A stretch of 64,000 nucleotides of DNA from NCBI GenBank assembly GCA_038210245.1, contig JBBQWW010000008.1, forward strand, positions 7,744 through 71,743. The letters are read 5' to 3'. The position numbers and the translations under genes were made by a program. This DNA is from Bog-756 sp038210245. Its GTDB lineage: Bacteria > Actinomycetota > Acidimicrobiia > Acidimicrobiales > RAAP-2. The notes under the pieces are model-generated. The model saw nothing but the letters and a program-made list of their open reading frames with translations. It did not search any database and was not told where the DNA came from. Positions 25,887 to 35,034 of this stretch are shown piece by piece. How positions within the stretch are numbered: position 1 is the first letter of the stretch; each line of letters begins with the position of its first letter.

Positions 25887-26344
25887 CAGGACGCCCTTCC
25901 CTCGGGCACGAAGGCCTCGATGTCGGCCATGGCCCCGATGCGATCGGCGGCGGGACGGAACCTGACGGTGACCCGGTCGCCGGTGGCCAACTGGTCCGGG
26001 CCGCCGGAGTCGACCACATGGAGCAGGGCGGTGTCGGCCCCGTCGAGCCGGATCAGGGCCCAGGCGAAGGGGGTCTGGAGGGGATGCTTGGGCTGGGGCG
26101 TGGACACCCAGGCCCACGACTCCACCACGCCGGCCGGACCGACCTCGACCATCTCTCCGGTGTCGTCTCCGGTGGTCGGGTCGTACTCGGTGGGCGGCAC
26201 GATGACTGAACCCCCCGCTCCGGTGACCCCGAACAGCTTCCCGTCCCGCAGCCCGGTCAGGAAGGCCCCGATGACCGGCCCTACCGAGCGTGAGTACGGG
26301 TATTCGAGCCGGTGCGCTGCGTGCAGGACTTCGCTGTCAGGCAT
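25886..26344 (-). CDS. DUF35 OB-fold protein without zinc ribbon
   Basis: 152-residue OB-fold protein, first gene of the four-gene run. The start at 26344 is chosen because GGGGGAGG lies seven bases upstream. An in-frame ATG at 26398 would add MFYFFGGTFDDKPGGGPG but has no ribosome site. The domain is visible in AGVVESWAWVSTPQPKHPLQ and TPFAWALIRLDGADTALLHV. No Cys ribbon remains. It most likely pairs with the ribbon-containing chain, as in heteromeric MaoC/DUF35 and thiolase/DUF35 complexes. The 5' side, 26345-26533, is a divergent promoter shared with the sulfatase. Confidence 0.8.
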   Translation of the reverse strand: MPDSEVLHAAHRLEYPYSRSVGPVIGAFLTGLRDGKLFGVTGAGGSVIVPPTEYDPTTGDDTGEMVEVGPAGVVESWAWVSTPQPKHPLQTPFAWALIRLDGADTALLHVVDSGGPDQLATGDRVTVRFRPAADRIGAMADIEAFVPEGRAS

Positions 26345-26533
26345 CCCCGGGCCTCCCCCTGGCTTGTCGTCGAACGTACCGCCGAAAAAGTAGAACACAT
26401 TTCAGTTATGTGCCAACAGCCCAGGTACGGCGCACCCGAGCCATCGACCGGGGTCGTGCCTACTCCCCGCTGGCCACCCGATGGCCCGGCCGCCCGCCCC
26501 CTCCGGTGGGCAACGGCGCTACCGTGAATCCCC

Positions 26534-28075
26534 ATGAGCGAGACCTCCCCGAAGCGTCCCAACATCCTGTTGATCGTCTCCGACCAAGAGCGCCAGCGCT
26601 CATGGCTCCCGGCCGGGGTCGACCTGCCGTGGCGGGACCGCCTCCGGGCCGAGGGCCTCGAGTTCACCGACTACTTCACCCACTCCTCCCCGTGCTCCCC
26701 CAGCCGGGCCAGCCTCTTCACCGGCCGGTACCTCGAGGGCCATGGCGTACTCGACAACGTGATCATGCCCGAGCACGTGGAGCTGCCGACCACCACCCCC
26801 ACGCTCGGTTCGCTGCTGGACGGGGCCGGCTACCGCTCCTCCTACATCGGCAAATGGCACCTGTCCCACTCCCCCACCCCGGACATGGAGGCCTACGGAT
26901 TCGCCGACTGGGACGGCAACGACCGGCACTTCATGGGCTGGGCCGGCACCGGGGTCCACTTCGACCCGCTGATCGCCTCCAATGCTGCCCACTGGCTCCG
27001 CGAGAACGCCCGGCCGGCGGCGGCGTCGGGTCCCTCCGGGTCCGACCCCGAACCTTGGTTCCTGACCGTGGCCCTGGTCAATCCCCATGACGTGATGTGG
27101 TTTCCGGTGGACCAGCCCGGCTACCGGGAGGACCACCCCGACAACGTGGCCGCCATTCGCCAGGTGCTGGAGTCCGCCGCCTGGAAGGACGACGACCCCC
27201 TCCCCATCTACACCGACCCCTACCCCGAGGTGGTGGACCGCCTGCCGGCCAACTTCGACGACGACCTGCACACCAAGCCCGAGGCCCACCGGCAGTGGCG
27301 GTGGGACCAGCAACACGGCCTGTGGGGGTACATCGACCCCCAGGACAAGGGCTCCTGGCTTCGTCACCTCGACTACTACGTCCACCTCCATCAGCTGGCC
27401 GACCGCAGCCTGGGCACGGTGCTGTCGGCTCTGGAGGCCTCCGGTGCCTGGGACGACACCATCGTCATCTTCACCTCCGACCACGGGGACATGTGCGGCT
27501 CCCACGGGCTCCGCTCCAAGGGCCCGTTCGTCTACGACGAGATCATGCGAGTGCCGCTCTACATCAAGGTGCCCGGGACCACTACCCCCGGGTCGGTCAC
27601 CTCGTCCCTCGGTTCGCACGTCGATCTGGCCGCCACCATCTGCGCCCTCGGGGGGGTGGACCCCTCCGTGGCCGGGGCCACCGTGCAGGGAGCCGACCTG
27701 ACCTCGGTACTGGCCGATCCCTCGGCCTCGGTGCGCGACCACATCCTGTTCGCCCAGGACTCGGCCCAGACCACCGAGCTCAACAAGGTGCGCTACGCCG
27801 TGCGGGGCTTCTATGACGGCACCACCAAGTACGCCCGTTACTACGGGGTGGGCGGGGGCAAGCCGTCGACCGGGCTGTGGGGCAAGTCCCCGGGGACCAA
27901 ACTCTTCGACGTCGACTGCGCCTTCGACGACAACGATCACGAGTGGTACGACCACAGCGCCGATCCGCTCGAGGTCGTCAACCTGGCCAACGACCGGTCC
28001 CGCCGGGCCGAACTGCACGACGTCTACCAGCGGATGCTCTCCTACGAGCAGGAGTCGTTCGTCCCCTTCGCCTAG
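26534..28075 (+). CDS. Sulfatase with Cys-type formylglycine site
   Basis: 513-residue sulfatase. NILLIVSDQE carries the first metal Asp (D17). The modification motif Cys-Ser-Pro-Ser-Arg is at 54-58, followed by ASLFTGRYLEGHGV. GKWHLS holds the conserved Lys and His, and FTSDHGDMCGSHGLRSK holds the metal Asp/His pair and further active-site residues. No signal peptide, so it is cytoplasmic or uses another route. It hydrolyses a sulfate ester of unknown kind and needs formylglycine maturation from outside this window. Confidence 0.88.
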   Translation: MSETSPKRPNILLIVSDQERQRSWLPAGVDLPWRDRLRAEGLEFTDYFTHSSPCSPSRASLFTGRYLEGHGVLDNVIMPEHVELPTTTPTLGSLLDGAGYRSSYIGKWHLSHSPTPDMEAYGFADWDGNDRHFMGWAGTGVHFDPLIASNAAHWLRENARPAAASGPSGSDPEPWFLTVALVNPHDVMWFPVDQPGYREDHPDNVAAIRQVLESAAWKDDDPLPIYTDPYPEVVDRLPANFDDDLHTKPEAHRQWRWDQQHGLWGYIDPQDKGSWLRHLDYYVHLHQLADRSLGTVLSALEASGAWDDTIVIFTSDHGDMCGSHGLRSKGPFVYDEIMRVPLYIKVPGTTTPGSVTSSLGSHVDLAATICALGGVDPSVAGATVQGADLTSVLADPSASVRDHILFAQDSAQTTELNKVRYAVRGFYDGTTKYARYYGVGGGKPSTGLWGKSPGTKLFDVDCAFDDNDHEWYDHSADPLEVVNLANDRSRRAELHDVYQRMLSYEQESFVPFA

Positions 28076-28100
28076 CCACCCCGGTTCGCCTAGCCACCCC
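28067..28100. repeat. 18-base tandem duplication across the sulfatase stop
   Basis: TTCGCCTAGCCACCCC occurs at 28067-28082 and again at 28085-28100. The first copy includes the TAG stop of the sulfatase gene; the second supplies another in-frame TAG, so it backs up the stop. It looks like a recent slip duplication. The remaining bases to 28240 hold nothing recognisable. Confidence 0.7.
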
Positions 28101-28240
28101 AGCCGACGGGCCGGAGAACGACGTGAGCTCCACAGCTTGGTACCCGGCCCTCCAACGGTGCTCGTTTCGCTTCGCCGATGTGGGCTACCACGTCACGTCG
28201 GACACGTGATGCGGCATCCCGGGGCCGACGGGCTCCAGGG

Positions 28241-28801
28241 TCAGATCCGCTCCACCAGATACTCGGTGAGGCCCCGGCAGCCGGCCTCCACCAGATCGAG
28301 GCAGGCCTCGAACTCGGCCTCGTCCCCGTAGTAGGGATCGGGAACGTCCACTGCCCCGCCGGCCCGGGGGTCGAAGCTCCGGAGCATGACCAGTCGCTCG
28401 AGGTGCCGGTCGTCGCCGGACCGGCCCCGGGACAGACTGACCAGCGTCTGCTGGTGGCCCCGGTCCATGCACACCACCAGGTCGGTGGAGTCGAACCAGA
28501 CGGTCTCGAAGGAGCGGGCTAAGTGGCCGTGGTCACGGTAGCCCCGTCGGGACAGGGCATCACGGGCCCGGGGGTCCATGGGCTCCCCGGCGTGCCAGCC
28601 GCTCGTACCGGCGCTGGAGATGGCCAGTCGGGCCGCCAGTGGGGTGCCGTCGGCCAGGGTGGCCTCATCGGCCAGATGGCGAAGGACCACGTCGGCCATA
28701 GGGGACCGGCAGATGTTGCCGGTGCACACCAAGCACACCCGGTACAACCGCCCCTCGTCTCTGGCCCCCGCCTTGCCCTCCTCGTCGATCCGATCACTCA
28801 C
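28241..28801 (-). CDS. Low-molecular-weight protein tyrosine phosphatase
   Basis: 186-residue cytoplasmic phosphatase. The P-loop CTGNICRS is at residues 26-33 and supplies the nucleophilic Cys and the Arg. The general-acid loop is DVPDPYYG. It removes phosphate from tyrosine residues, or from arginine in some relatives; in actinobacteria it often controls capsule or stress responses. An N-terminal charged tail of about 18 residues precedes the fold. It is a single gene, convergent with the sulfatase gene and divergent from the PPOX gene. Confidence 0.92.
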   Translation of the reverse strand: MSDRIDEEGKAGARDEGRLYRVCLVCTGNICRSPMADVVLRHLADEATLADGTPLAARLAISSAGTSGWHAGEPMDPRARDALSRRGYRDHGHLARSFETVWFDSTDLVVCMDRGHQQTLVSLSRGRSGDDRHLERLVMLRSFDPRAGGAVDVPDPYYGDEAEFEACLDLVEAGCRGLTEYLVERI

Positions 28802-28938
28802 GGGCCCATTCTGCCCTGTGCCTCAGATGACGCCGACGCCCTTCCCTCACGGCAGACTCCTGACGCCGCCCGGCCCGGTACGCTGCCCACCACGACGGGT
28901 GCCCACCACCACCCGCACCCACGCCCAGGGAGGGACGG

Positions 28939-29448
28939 ATGGCCGACGAGCAACCACCACAGCAGATGGGACACGGGGTCAAGCAGCGTGACCTGATCAA
29001 GATGACTCCAGACGAGGTCGACGCCTTCCTGCACGAGCGTCGTCCCATGACCATGTGCACGCTCAACCACGACGGCTCCATCCACGCCGTGGCCATGTGG
29101 TACGGATTTCTCGACGGCTCGATCGCCATCGAGACCAAGGCCAAGGCCCAGAAGTCGGTGAACCTGGGACGCGACTCGCGGATCACCTGCATGGTCGAAG
29201 ACGGTGACTACTACGAGGAGCTCCGGGGGGTGGAGCTGGTGGGTACCGCCGAGATCATCGATGACCCCGACAAGATGTTCGAACTGGGCGTCAGCGTCTT
29301 CGAGCGCTACTACGGGTCCTACACCGACGACCTCAAGCCGTTCGTGGAGACCATGCTCAACAAGCGAGTGGTCATCAAGCTCAACGTGGAGCGCACCGTG
29401 TCATGGGACCATCGCAAGCTCGGCCTGCCCCCGACCCGCCCGGCCTGA
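28939..29448 (+). CDS. PPOX-class flavin/F420-binding protein
   Basis: 169-residue split-barrel protein of the pyridoxamine-phosphate-oxidase-like superfamily. PMTMCTLNHDGSIHAVAMWY is the opening pair of barrel strands. KAKAQKSVNLGRDSRITCMV is the cofactor-phosphate region, and GVELVGTAEIIDDP is the dimer strand. In actinobacteria such proteins use F420 or flavin to reduce substrates, or bind haem or biliverdin. It is the first gene of a same-strand run (28939-32048) with gaps of 78, 127 and 70 bases. Confidence 0.85.
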   Translation: MADEQPPQQMGHGVKQRDLIKMTPDEVDAFLHERRPMTMCTLNHDGSIHAVAMWYGFLDGSIAIETKAKAQKSVNLGRDSRITCMVEDGDYYEELRGVELVGTAEIIDDPDKMFELGVSVFERYYGSYTDDLKPFVETMLNKRVVIKLNVERTVSWDHRKLGLPPTRPA

Positions 29449-29526
29449 GTCGAACCCCAAGGCGCCATCGCTCCACCGCCACCGCCACTCAACCTGCCAC
29501 CGCACCCAACCCGATCGGAGATCCCG

Positions 29527-29988
29527 ATGCCATACCACTCCATGAGCCACGACGAGTTGGTGGCCCTCCTCACCAGCCATCCCCCCCACACCGGCAAGCT
29601 GGCCACCGTGCGGGCGGACGGTCGGCCCCACGTGGCCCCGATCTGGTTCGTGCTCGACCCGACCACGGCCGATGCCGACTCCCCCATCGGGGACATCGTC
29701 TTCAACACGGGTGCCGACACCCTGAAGGGGAAAGCCCTCCGACGGGACCCGCGGCTGGCCCTCTGCGTCGACGACGAGCGCCCACCCTTCTCCTTCGCAT
29801 CGTTGGAGGGTCCCGCCACCATCAGCGAAGAGATCGGGCAGGTGGCCCACTGGGCCGCCGTCATCGGAGGCCGCTACATGGGCCCGGACCGGGCCGAGGA
29901 GTACGGACGGCGCAACGGGGTGCCCGGCGAGCTGCTGGTCCGGCTCCGTCCCACCCACATCGTGTCCGCCACCGATCTGGCCGACTGA
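29527..29988 (+). CDS. PPOX-class F420-dependent reductase-like protein
   Basis: 153-residue split-barrel protein, a diverged relative of its upstream neighbour. The motif TGKLATVRADGRPHVAPIWF is typical of F420-dependent members. NTGADTLKGKALRRDPRLAL lines the cofactor site. It ends shortly after the last barrel strand (VRLRPTHIVSATD). The tandem pair suggests related but different substrates. Ribosome site GGAG precedes the ATG. Confidence 0.87.
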   Translation: MPYHSMSHDELVALLTSHPPHTGKLATVRADGRPHVAPIWFVLDPTTADADSPIGDIVFNTGADTLKGKALRRDPRLALCVDDERPPFSFASLEGPATISEEIGQVAHWAAVIGGRYMGPDRAEEYGRRNGVPGELLVRLRPTHIVSATDLAD

Positions 29989-30115
29989 GTTGGGCGGCCC
30001 CGGGGTCCTTCTACGCCCCACGTATCGACCACCGGCCCGCCGCGCCACTCCGGAGCCGTGGCAGCGGACCGCTCCGGACTGCTAGCACTGACACCGACCA
30101 AGGGGGAGAACCTGC

Positions 30116-30904
30116 ATGATTCTCGATCGATTTCAGCTGACCGACCAGGTGGCCATCGTCACCGGGGCCGGACGGGGCATCGGGGCGGCCACGGCCGTGG
30201 GACTGGCCCAGGCCGGCGCCGACGTGGTCATCTCGGCCCGTACCGAGGAGCAGTTGGGCGAGGTGGCCCGCCAGGTGGAGGCGGCCGGTCGGCGAGCGGT
30301 GGCGGTGCCGGCCAACCTCAACGACCTCGATGCCGTCGCCGCCCTGGTCGACCGGGCCCGTGACGCCTTCGGTCGCCTCGATCTGGTGGTCAACAACGTG
30401 GGCGGCACCATGCCCCAGGCCTTCATGGACACCTCGGCCAAGATCATGGAGGACGCCTTCCACTTCAACGTGGCCACCGCCCACACCCTCCTGCACGCCG
30501 CCGTGCCGCTGATGCTGGAGGGCGGAGGGGGCTCGGCTGTCAACATCTCCTCGGCCATGGGACGCCTGGCCGGGCGGGGCTTCGTGGCCTACGGCACGGC
30601 CAAGGGCGCCCTGGCCCACTACACCCGCCTGTCGGCCATGGACCTGGCCCCGCGGATCAGGGTCAATGCCATCGCGGTGGGCTCGGTGGCCACCTCGGCC
30701 CTGGACATCGTCATGCAGATCGACGAGATGCGGGTGGCCATGGAGGACGCCACTCCGCTCGGCCGGATCGGTGCACCCGAGGACATCGCCGCGGCCATCG
30801 TCTATCTGGCCTCGGACGCCGGCTCCTACATCACCGGCAAGATCATCGAGGTCGACGGCGGTACCGAGGCCCCCACCCTCGACATGGGGATCCCCGACGT
30901 ATGA
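30116..30904 (+). CDS. Short-chain dehydrogenase/reductase
   Basis: 262-residue classical SDR. The cofactor motif TGAGRGIG is at residues 16-23. NNVGG replaces the usual NNAG. The catalytic Ser lies in NISSAMG, and Tyr and Lys in AYGTAKGA. The C-terminal strand EDIAAAIVYLASDAGSYITG then EVDGG is complete. It reduces or oxidises a carbonyl/hydroxyl with NAD(P). GGGGAGAA precedes the ATG at good spacing. Close spacing to the next gene suggests joint expression. Confidence 0.9.
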   Translation: MILDRFQLTDQVAIVTGAGRGIGAATAVGLAQAGADVVISARTEEQLGEVARQVEAAGRRAVAVPANLNDLDAVAALVDRARDAFGRLDLVVNNVGGTMPQAFMDTSAKIMEDAFHFNVATAHTLLHAAVPLMLEGGGGSAVNISSAMGRLAGRGFVAYGTAKGALAHYTRLSAMDLAPRIRVNAIAVGSVATSALDIVMQIDEMRVAMEDATPLGRIGAPEDIAAAIVYLASDAGSYITGKIIEVDGGTEAPTLDMGIPDV

Positions 30905-30974
30905 GTCCCACCCACCGCACCTTGCCCCACTGTGACCCCCGTCCCCACGCCGTCGAACTGACAAGGAGTACCCC

Positions 30975-32048
30975 ATGAGCAAGACCTACCGAGTAGTGGC
31001 CTGGTCCACCGGAAACGTTGGCCGCCACGCCATCGCCGGCATCGATGCGCGGCCCGACCTCGAACTGGTCGGACTGTGGGTGTCCAACCCCGACAAGGTG
31101 GGAAAGGACGCCGGTGAGCTGGCCGGTCTGGGTCGCACCCTCGGGGTGGCCGCCACCGACGACGTCGACGCCCTGTTGGCCCTGAAGCCCGACGTGGTGG
31201 TCCATACGGCCATGGCCGACCACCGGCTGATGGACGCGCTGGCCGACATGGGGCGCATCCTCCGGGCGGGGGTCAATGTGGTGTCCAGCGGACCCGTCTT
31301 CCTCCAGTATCCCTTCGGCGTGGTCGACGACGGCATGATCACCCCGGTCCAGGACGCCGCCGTGGCGGGGGGCGTCTCCCTCTTCGTCAACGGGGTGGAC
31401 CCGGGCTTCGCCAACGACGCCCTCCCGCTGGTGCTGACCGGGGTGAGCGAGCGGATCGAGGAGGTGCGGGTGGCCGAGATCCTCAACTACGCCACCTACA
31501 ACCAGCCCATGGTCATCTTCGACATCATGGGCTTCGGCCGCCCCATCGACGACGTGCCCATGATCCTCCAGCCCGGCGTGATGACCATGGCCTGGGGCAG
31601 TGTTGTCCGCCAGCTGGCCGCCGGGCTCGAGGTCGAGCTGGACAGCGTGGATGAGTGGTACGAGCGCCTGCCGGCCACCGAGACGTTCGAAGTCGACTCC
31701 GGCACCATCGAGAAGGGCACGGCCGCCGCCCTCCACTTCGAGTTGCGGGGAATGCGCAACGGTCGCGCCGTCATCGTCCTCGAGCACGTCACCCGGCTCC
31801 ACGATGACCTGGCCCCCCACTGGCCCCAGCCCGCCGGCCACGGCTGCTACCGGGTCACCATCACCGGTGAGCCCAACTACACGCTCGACCTGCAGCTGCT
31901 GGGCACCGACGGGGACCACAACACGGCCGGGCTGAAGGCCACCGCCATGCGGCTGGTCAACGCCATCCCCGCCGTGGTGGAGGGGGCTCCCGGACTGCTC
32001 ACCGCCCTCGACCTGCCCCCGGTCTACGGGCGGGGCCTGGTGGTCTGA
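30975..32048 (+). CDS. Dihydrodipicolinate-reductase-like NAD(P) dehydrogenase
   Basis: 357-residue enzyme of the group that includes 2,4-diaminopentanoate dehydrogenase. The Rossmann start is VVAWSTGNVGRHAIAGI (GxxGxx form) and the next strand is LELVGLWVSNPDKVGKDAG. NVVSSGPVFLQYPFG and GVDPGFANDALPL are conserved in the family. The C-terminal catalytic domain begins at about 170. Acidimicrobia and mycobacteria carry many such genes of unknown substrate. It follows the SDR by 70 bases with an AAGGAG ribosome site. Confidence 0.8.
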   Translation: MSKTYRVVAWSTGNVGRHAIAGIDARPDLELVGLWVSNPDKVGKDAGELAGLGRTLGVAATDDVDALLALKPDVVVHTAMADHRLMDALADMGRILRAGVNVVSSGPVFLQYPFGVVDDGMITPVQDAAVAGGVSLFVNGVDPGFANDALPLVLTGVSERIEEVRVAEILNYATYNQPMVIFDIMGFGRPIDDVPMILQPGVMTMAWGSVVRQLAAGLEVELDSVDEWYERLPATETFEVDSGTIEKGTAAALHFELRGMRNGRAVIVLEHVTRLHDDLAPHWPQPAGHGCYRVTITGEPNYTLDLQLLGTDGDHNTAGLKATAMRLVNAIPAVVEGAPGLLTALDLPPVYGRGLVV

Positions 32049-32205
32049 GGTCGCGGCCGGTCCCGACATCCGGGCCCGACCGAGCCGGGCGGAGGGCGCA
32101 CCAGCGCACCGACGGGGGCCGGACGGAGGTCGTCCCGGCGCCGGATGGAAGCCGGTCGGTGAACAGTAGGGTCCGGGGCATGATCCCCATCCCCGGAGCA
32201 CTCCT

Positions 32206-34155
32206 GTGAGCATAGGGGGCCACGGCATGGGCGGAGGCGGCCAGTTCGGTGGGGTGATGCGCTCCATGCGGCGGGACGACTCCGTCACCAGTCAGCACGT
32301 CACCAAGGGGACGGCCCGGCGGATGGTCCAGTTCGCCCGGCCCTACCGCAAGGTCCTGATGTGGTTTCTGGTGCTGGTGGTCATCGATGCCGTCATCGGG
32401 GTCATCAACCCGTTGCTGTTCCGTTCCATCATCGATAAGGGCATTCCCGAGCACAACAAGTCGCTGATCGTGGGGTTGGCCCTGGTGGCCGCAGCACTGG
32501 CCTTGGTGGACACCGCTCTGTCCATCGGCATCCGGTGGGTTTCGGCCAAGGTGGGTGAGGGCCTCATCTTCGACATGCGCTCCAAGGTCTTCGAGCACAT
32601 CCAGAAGATGCCCATCGCCTTCTTCACCCGGACCCAGACCGGCGCCCTCATCAGCCGGCTCAACAACGATGTCATCGGGGCCCAGCAGGCCTTCACCGAC
32701 ACCCTGTCCTCGGTGGTGTCCAACCTGATCAGCGTGACCCTGGTCCTCATCGTGATGTTCGCCCTGTCGTGGCAAATCACCCTGATCAGTCTCATCATCC
32801 TTCCGGTCTTCGTGCTGCCGGCCAAGCGGGTGGGACGCAAGCTGTCGGTCATCACCCGCGAGTCCTACGGCCTCAACGCCCAGATGAACAACACCATGAC
32901 CGAGCGGTTCAACGTGTCGGGCGCCCTGCTGGTCAAACTGTTCGGGCGCCCGTCCCAGGAGCGGGACGAGTTCGAGCAGAAGGCCGGCCGGGTACGGGAC
33001 ATCGGGATCACCCAGGCCATGTACGCCCGGTTCTTCATCGCCGCCCTGACCCTCACCGCGGCACTGGCCACGGCCGTGGTCTACGGGTGGGGTGGCATCC
33101 AGGTGGTGAACGGCACCCTGCAGCTGGGGACGGTGGTGGCCCTGGCCGCCTATCTCACCCGGCTCTACGGACCCCTCACCGCCCTGTCCAACGTCCAGAT
33201 CGACGTGATGACCGCCCTGGTCTCCTTCGACCGGGTGTTCGAGGTTCTCGACCTCCCCCCCATGATCCAAGAGACGCCCGACGCCCGGCCCGTCCCGGCC
33301 GGACCGGCCCGGATCGAGTTCGACCATGTCGACTTCCGCTATCCGGCTGCCGAGGAGGTCTCCTTGGCCTCGCTGGAGTCGGTGGCGGTGCTGGACACCA
33401 CGGTGTCCCAGCAGGTGTTGTTCGACGTCACCTTCACCGCCGAACCCGGGCAGTTGGTGGCCCTGGTCGGCCCCTCGGGCGCCGGGAAGACCACGGTCAG
33501 TCAACTGCTCCCCCGCCTCTACGACGTGCGCTCGGGGGCCATCCGGATCAACGGTCTCGATGTGCGGGACGCCACCTCGGACTCGTTGACCTCCACCATC
33601 GGCGTGGTCACCCAGGACGCCCACCTCTTCCACGACACCATTCGAGGCAATCTCCTCTACGCCAAGCCCGACGCCACCCAGGGCGAGCTCGACGCCGCCC
33701 TGGCCGGGGCCCAGATCGCCACCATGGTCTCGTCGCTTCCGGACGGCCTCGACACCGTGGTGGGCGACCGCGGCTACCGCCTGTCGGGAGGCGAGAAGCA
33801 GCGCATCGCCATCGCTCGGATCCTCCTCAAGGCGCCCGAGGTGGTGGTGCTGGACGAGGCCACCGCCCACCTCGACTCGGAGTCGGAGGCTGCCGTCCAA
33901 CAGGCCCTGGCCACCGCCCTGCGGGGCCGGACGTCACTGGTCATCGCCCATCGGCTGTCCACCGTCCGGGAGGCCGACGTCATCTTGGTGCTCGACCACG
34001 GCCACATCGTCGAGCGCGGCCGGCACGATCAGCTGCTGGCCGACGGGGGCCAGTACGCCGAGCTCTACCGGATCCAGTTCGAGCGACAGGAGTCGGACGG
34101 GTCCGGGGGGTCCGGACCGGGGCGTGCCCCCGATCGGGACCGACCCTCCACCTGA
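32206..34155 (+). CDS. ABC exporter, fused membrane and ATPase domains
   Basis: 649-residue half-exporter of the MsbA/LmrA type. Six membrane helices span about residues 45-325. The ATPase follows: Walker A GPSGAGKTT, Q-loop VVTQDAHLF, signature LSGGEKQR, Walker B VVVLDEATAHLD and the switch His in IAHRLS. A short insertion between the first ATPase strands (about 375-400, EEVSLASLESVAVLDTTVS) is unusual. It works as a dimer and exports a lipid or drug-like compound. GTG start. It stands alone. Confidence 0.92.
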   Translation: MSIGGHGMGGGGQFGGVMRSMRRDDSVTSQHVTKGTARRMVQFARPYRKVLMWFLVLVVIDAVIGVINPLLFRSIIDKGIPEHNKSLIVGLALVAAALALVDTALSIGIRWVSAKVGEGLIFDMRSKVFEHIQKMPIAFFTRTQTGALISRLNNDVIGAQQAFTDTLSSVVSNLISVTLVLIVMFALSWQITLISLIILPVFVLPAKRVGRKLSVITRESYGLNAQMNNTMTERFNVSGALLVKLFGRPSQERDEFEQKAGRVRDIGITQAMYARFFIAALTLTAALATAVVYGWGGIQVVNGTLQLGTVVALAAYLTRLYGPLTALSNVQIDVMTALVSFDRVFEVLDLPPMIQETPDARPVPAGPARIEFDHVDFRYPAAEEVSLASLESVAVLDTTVSQQVLFDVTFTAEPGQLVALVGPSGAGKTTVSQLLPRLYDVRSGAIRINGLDVRDATSDSLTSTIGVVTQDAHLFHDTIRGNLLYAKPDATQGELDAALAGAQIATMVSSLPDGLDTVVGDRGYRLSGGEKQRIAIARILLKAPEVVVLDEATAHLDSESEAAVQQALATALRGRTSLVIAHRLSTVREADVILVLDHGHIVERGRHDQLLADGGQYAELYRIQFERQESDGSGGSGPGRAPDRDRPST

Positions 34156-34195
34156 GCGGGTCCCGGGCGTCCGGTCTGTCCGGGACCGAAGCCGT

Positions 34196-34387
34196 TCAGG
34201 CCGCCTCACCCACGCAGAGCGACACCTCACCCTTGTCGTGGGTGTCACCCGGATCGACGACCCGGTCCGAGGACCACTCCCGCCGCCGGGCCGCCGTGGC
34301 CCGCTCGGCCCAGTCCGGCCCGACGTGGTCGCTGGCCATCTCGACCCCGCCGCGCTCACTGCTCGTTCTCAACGCTTGTTCGTACAT
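34196..34387 (-). CDS. Possible small hypothetical protein
   Basis: 63-residue frame, starting MYEQALRTSSERGGVEMASD and ending CVGEAA. It is charged and hydrophilic, with no recognised domain. AAGGA lies six bases before the ATG, which is the main support. It converges with the ABC exporter gene. It could be a chance open frame in GC-rich DNA. Confidence 0.4.
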   Translation of the reverse strand: MYEQALRTSSERGGVEMASDHVGPDWAERATAARRREWSSDRVVDPGDTHDKGEVSLCVGEAA

Positions 34388-34625
34388 CGGATCCTTCTTT
34401 CGGTAGTGCCCATGGTGGGGGTCCACTGAGGACGGGTTCGTGGTGTGCCGGTTCGGTGGTGGGGCGCCTCGGACTTCCGGCCGGGCCGCAGCCTGCAGGC
34501 CATCGCCGAGGGACCGGTGGCCCTCACGAATCGGTCGGTTCCGACCGGTCGGCAGGTGGGGGGCGGATGGGGGATCAGGACGGCGGGGAGAGGAGGGAAC
34601 TGGCTCCGGTACTCACGGCTCCGGT

Positions 34626-34662
34626 CAAAAGAAAAGGAGCCGCTCCCTAAGAAGCGACTCCT
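34626..34662 (-). terminator. Rho-independent terminator on the minus strand
   Basis: Arms AGGAGCCGCT (34635-34644) and AGCGACTCCT (34653-34662) pair in nine of ten positions with an eight-base loop. On the minus strand the hairpin is followed by TTTTCTTTTG. It ends the short transcript from 34859. This is the only classic T-run terminator that I see in the window. Confidence 0.8.
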
Positions 34663-34691
34663 CGACGGTTCCAGACCTTGTCAGTGTCTGT

Positions 34692-34859
34692 TCAATCCGT
34701 CGAGAGTGCCTCCCGAACCGCCTTGGCGCTGGATACCAGAGCATCCTTGCTACACGCCGTGGAAATACCGGCGATCGATACCGCCATCGAAGGGGGCCCC
34801 GAGTCGACCAAGGTCTGGTCGTCGTCGTTGTTCTGCCCCTGATTTGACGGATTGCCCAT
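34692..34859 (-). CDS. Small 55-residue hypothetical protein
   Basis: Short protein MGNPSNQGQNNDDDQTLVDS with a Ser/Ala-rich C-terminus (ending AVREALSTD); the family is not recognised. Support comes from its surroundings: GAGG six bases before the ATG, TACACT as a possible -10 just upstream, and a strong terminator 30 bases after the stop. Together these make a complete small transcription unit. Local GC is lower than average. It may alternatively be a small RNA with an incidental frame. Confidence 0.55.
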   Translation of the reverse strand: MGNPSNQGQNNDDDQTLVDSGPPSMAVSIAGISTACSKDALVSSAKAVREALSTD

Positions 34860-35034
34860 GTCCCTCACGTCTACAAGTGTAGCGGAACGACCACCCCGAG
34901 CGAGTGCATTGGCGGAACAACTTCGAAAACATCTGCCGTCTGCGACTGAAGGTGCAGTCCGCTGCAAACTCGGTGCACCGTTCCGACTGGACATCGGGCA
35001 CCGTGATCGGAGCGGCGGCCAGTACCGTTGGCGG

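Noticed and set aside
26600..28018. Long open frame antisense to the second sulfatase
   Set aside because: Same effect of high GC; the plus strand has the complete sulfatase motifs and the antisense product is low-complexity.
31999..33900. Very long open frame antisense to the ABC exporter
   Set aside because: It mirrors the strong G/C third-position bias of the exporter, whose ABC motifs are all present on the plus strand. Its translation is His/Gly/Glu-rich with no domain.
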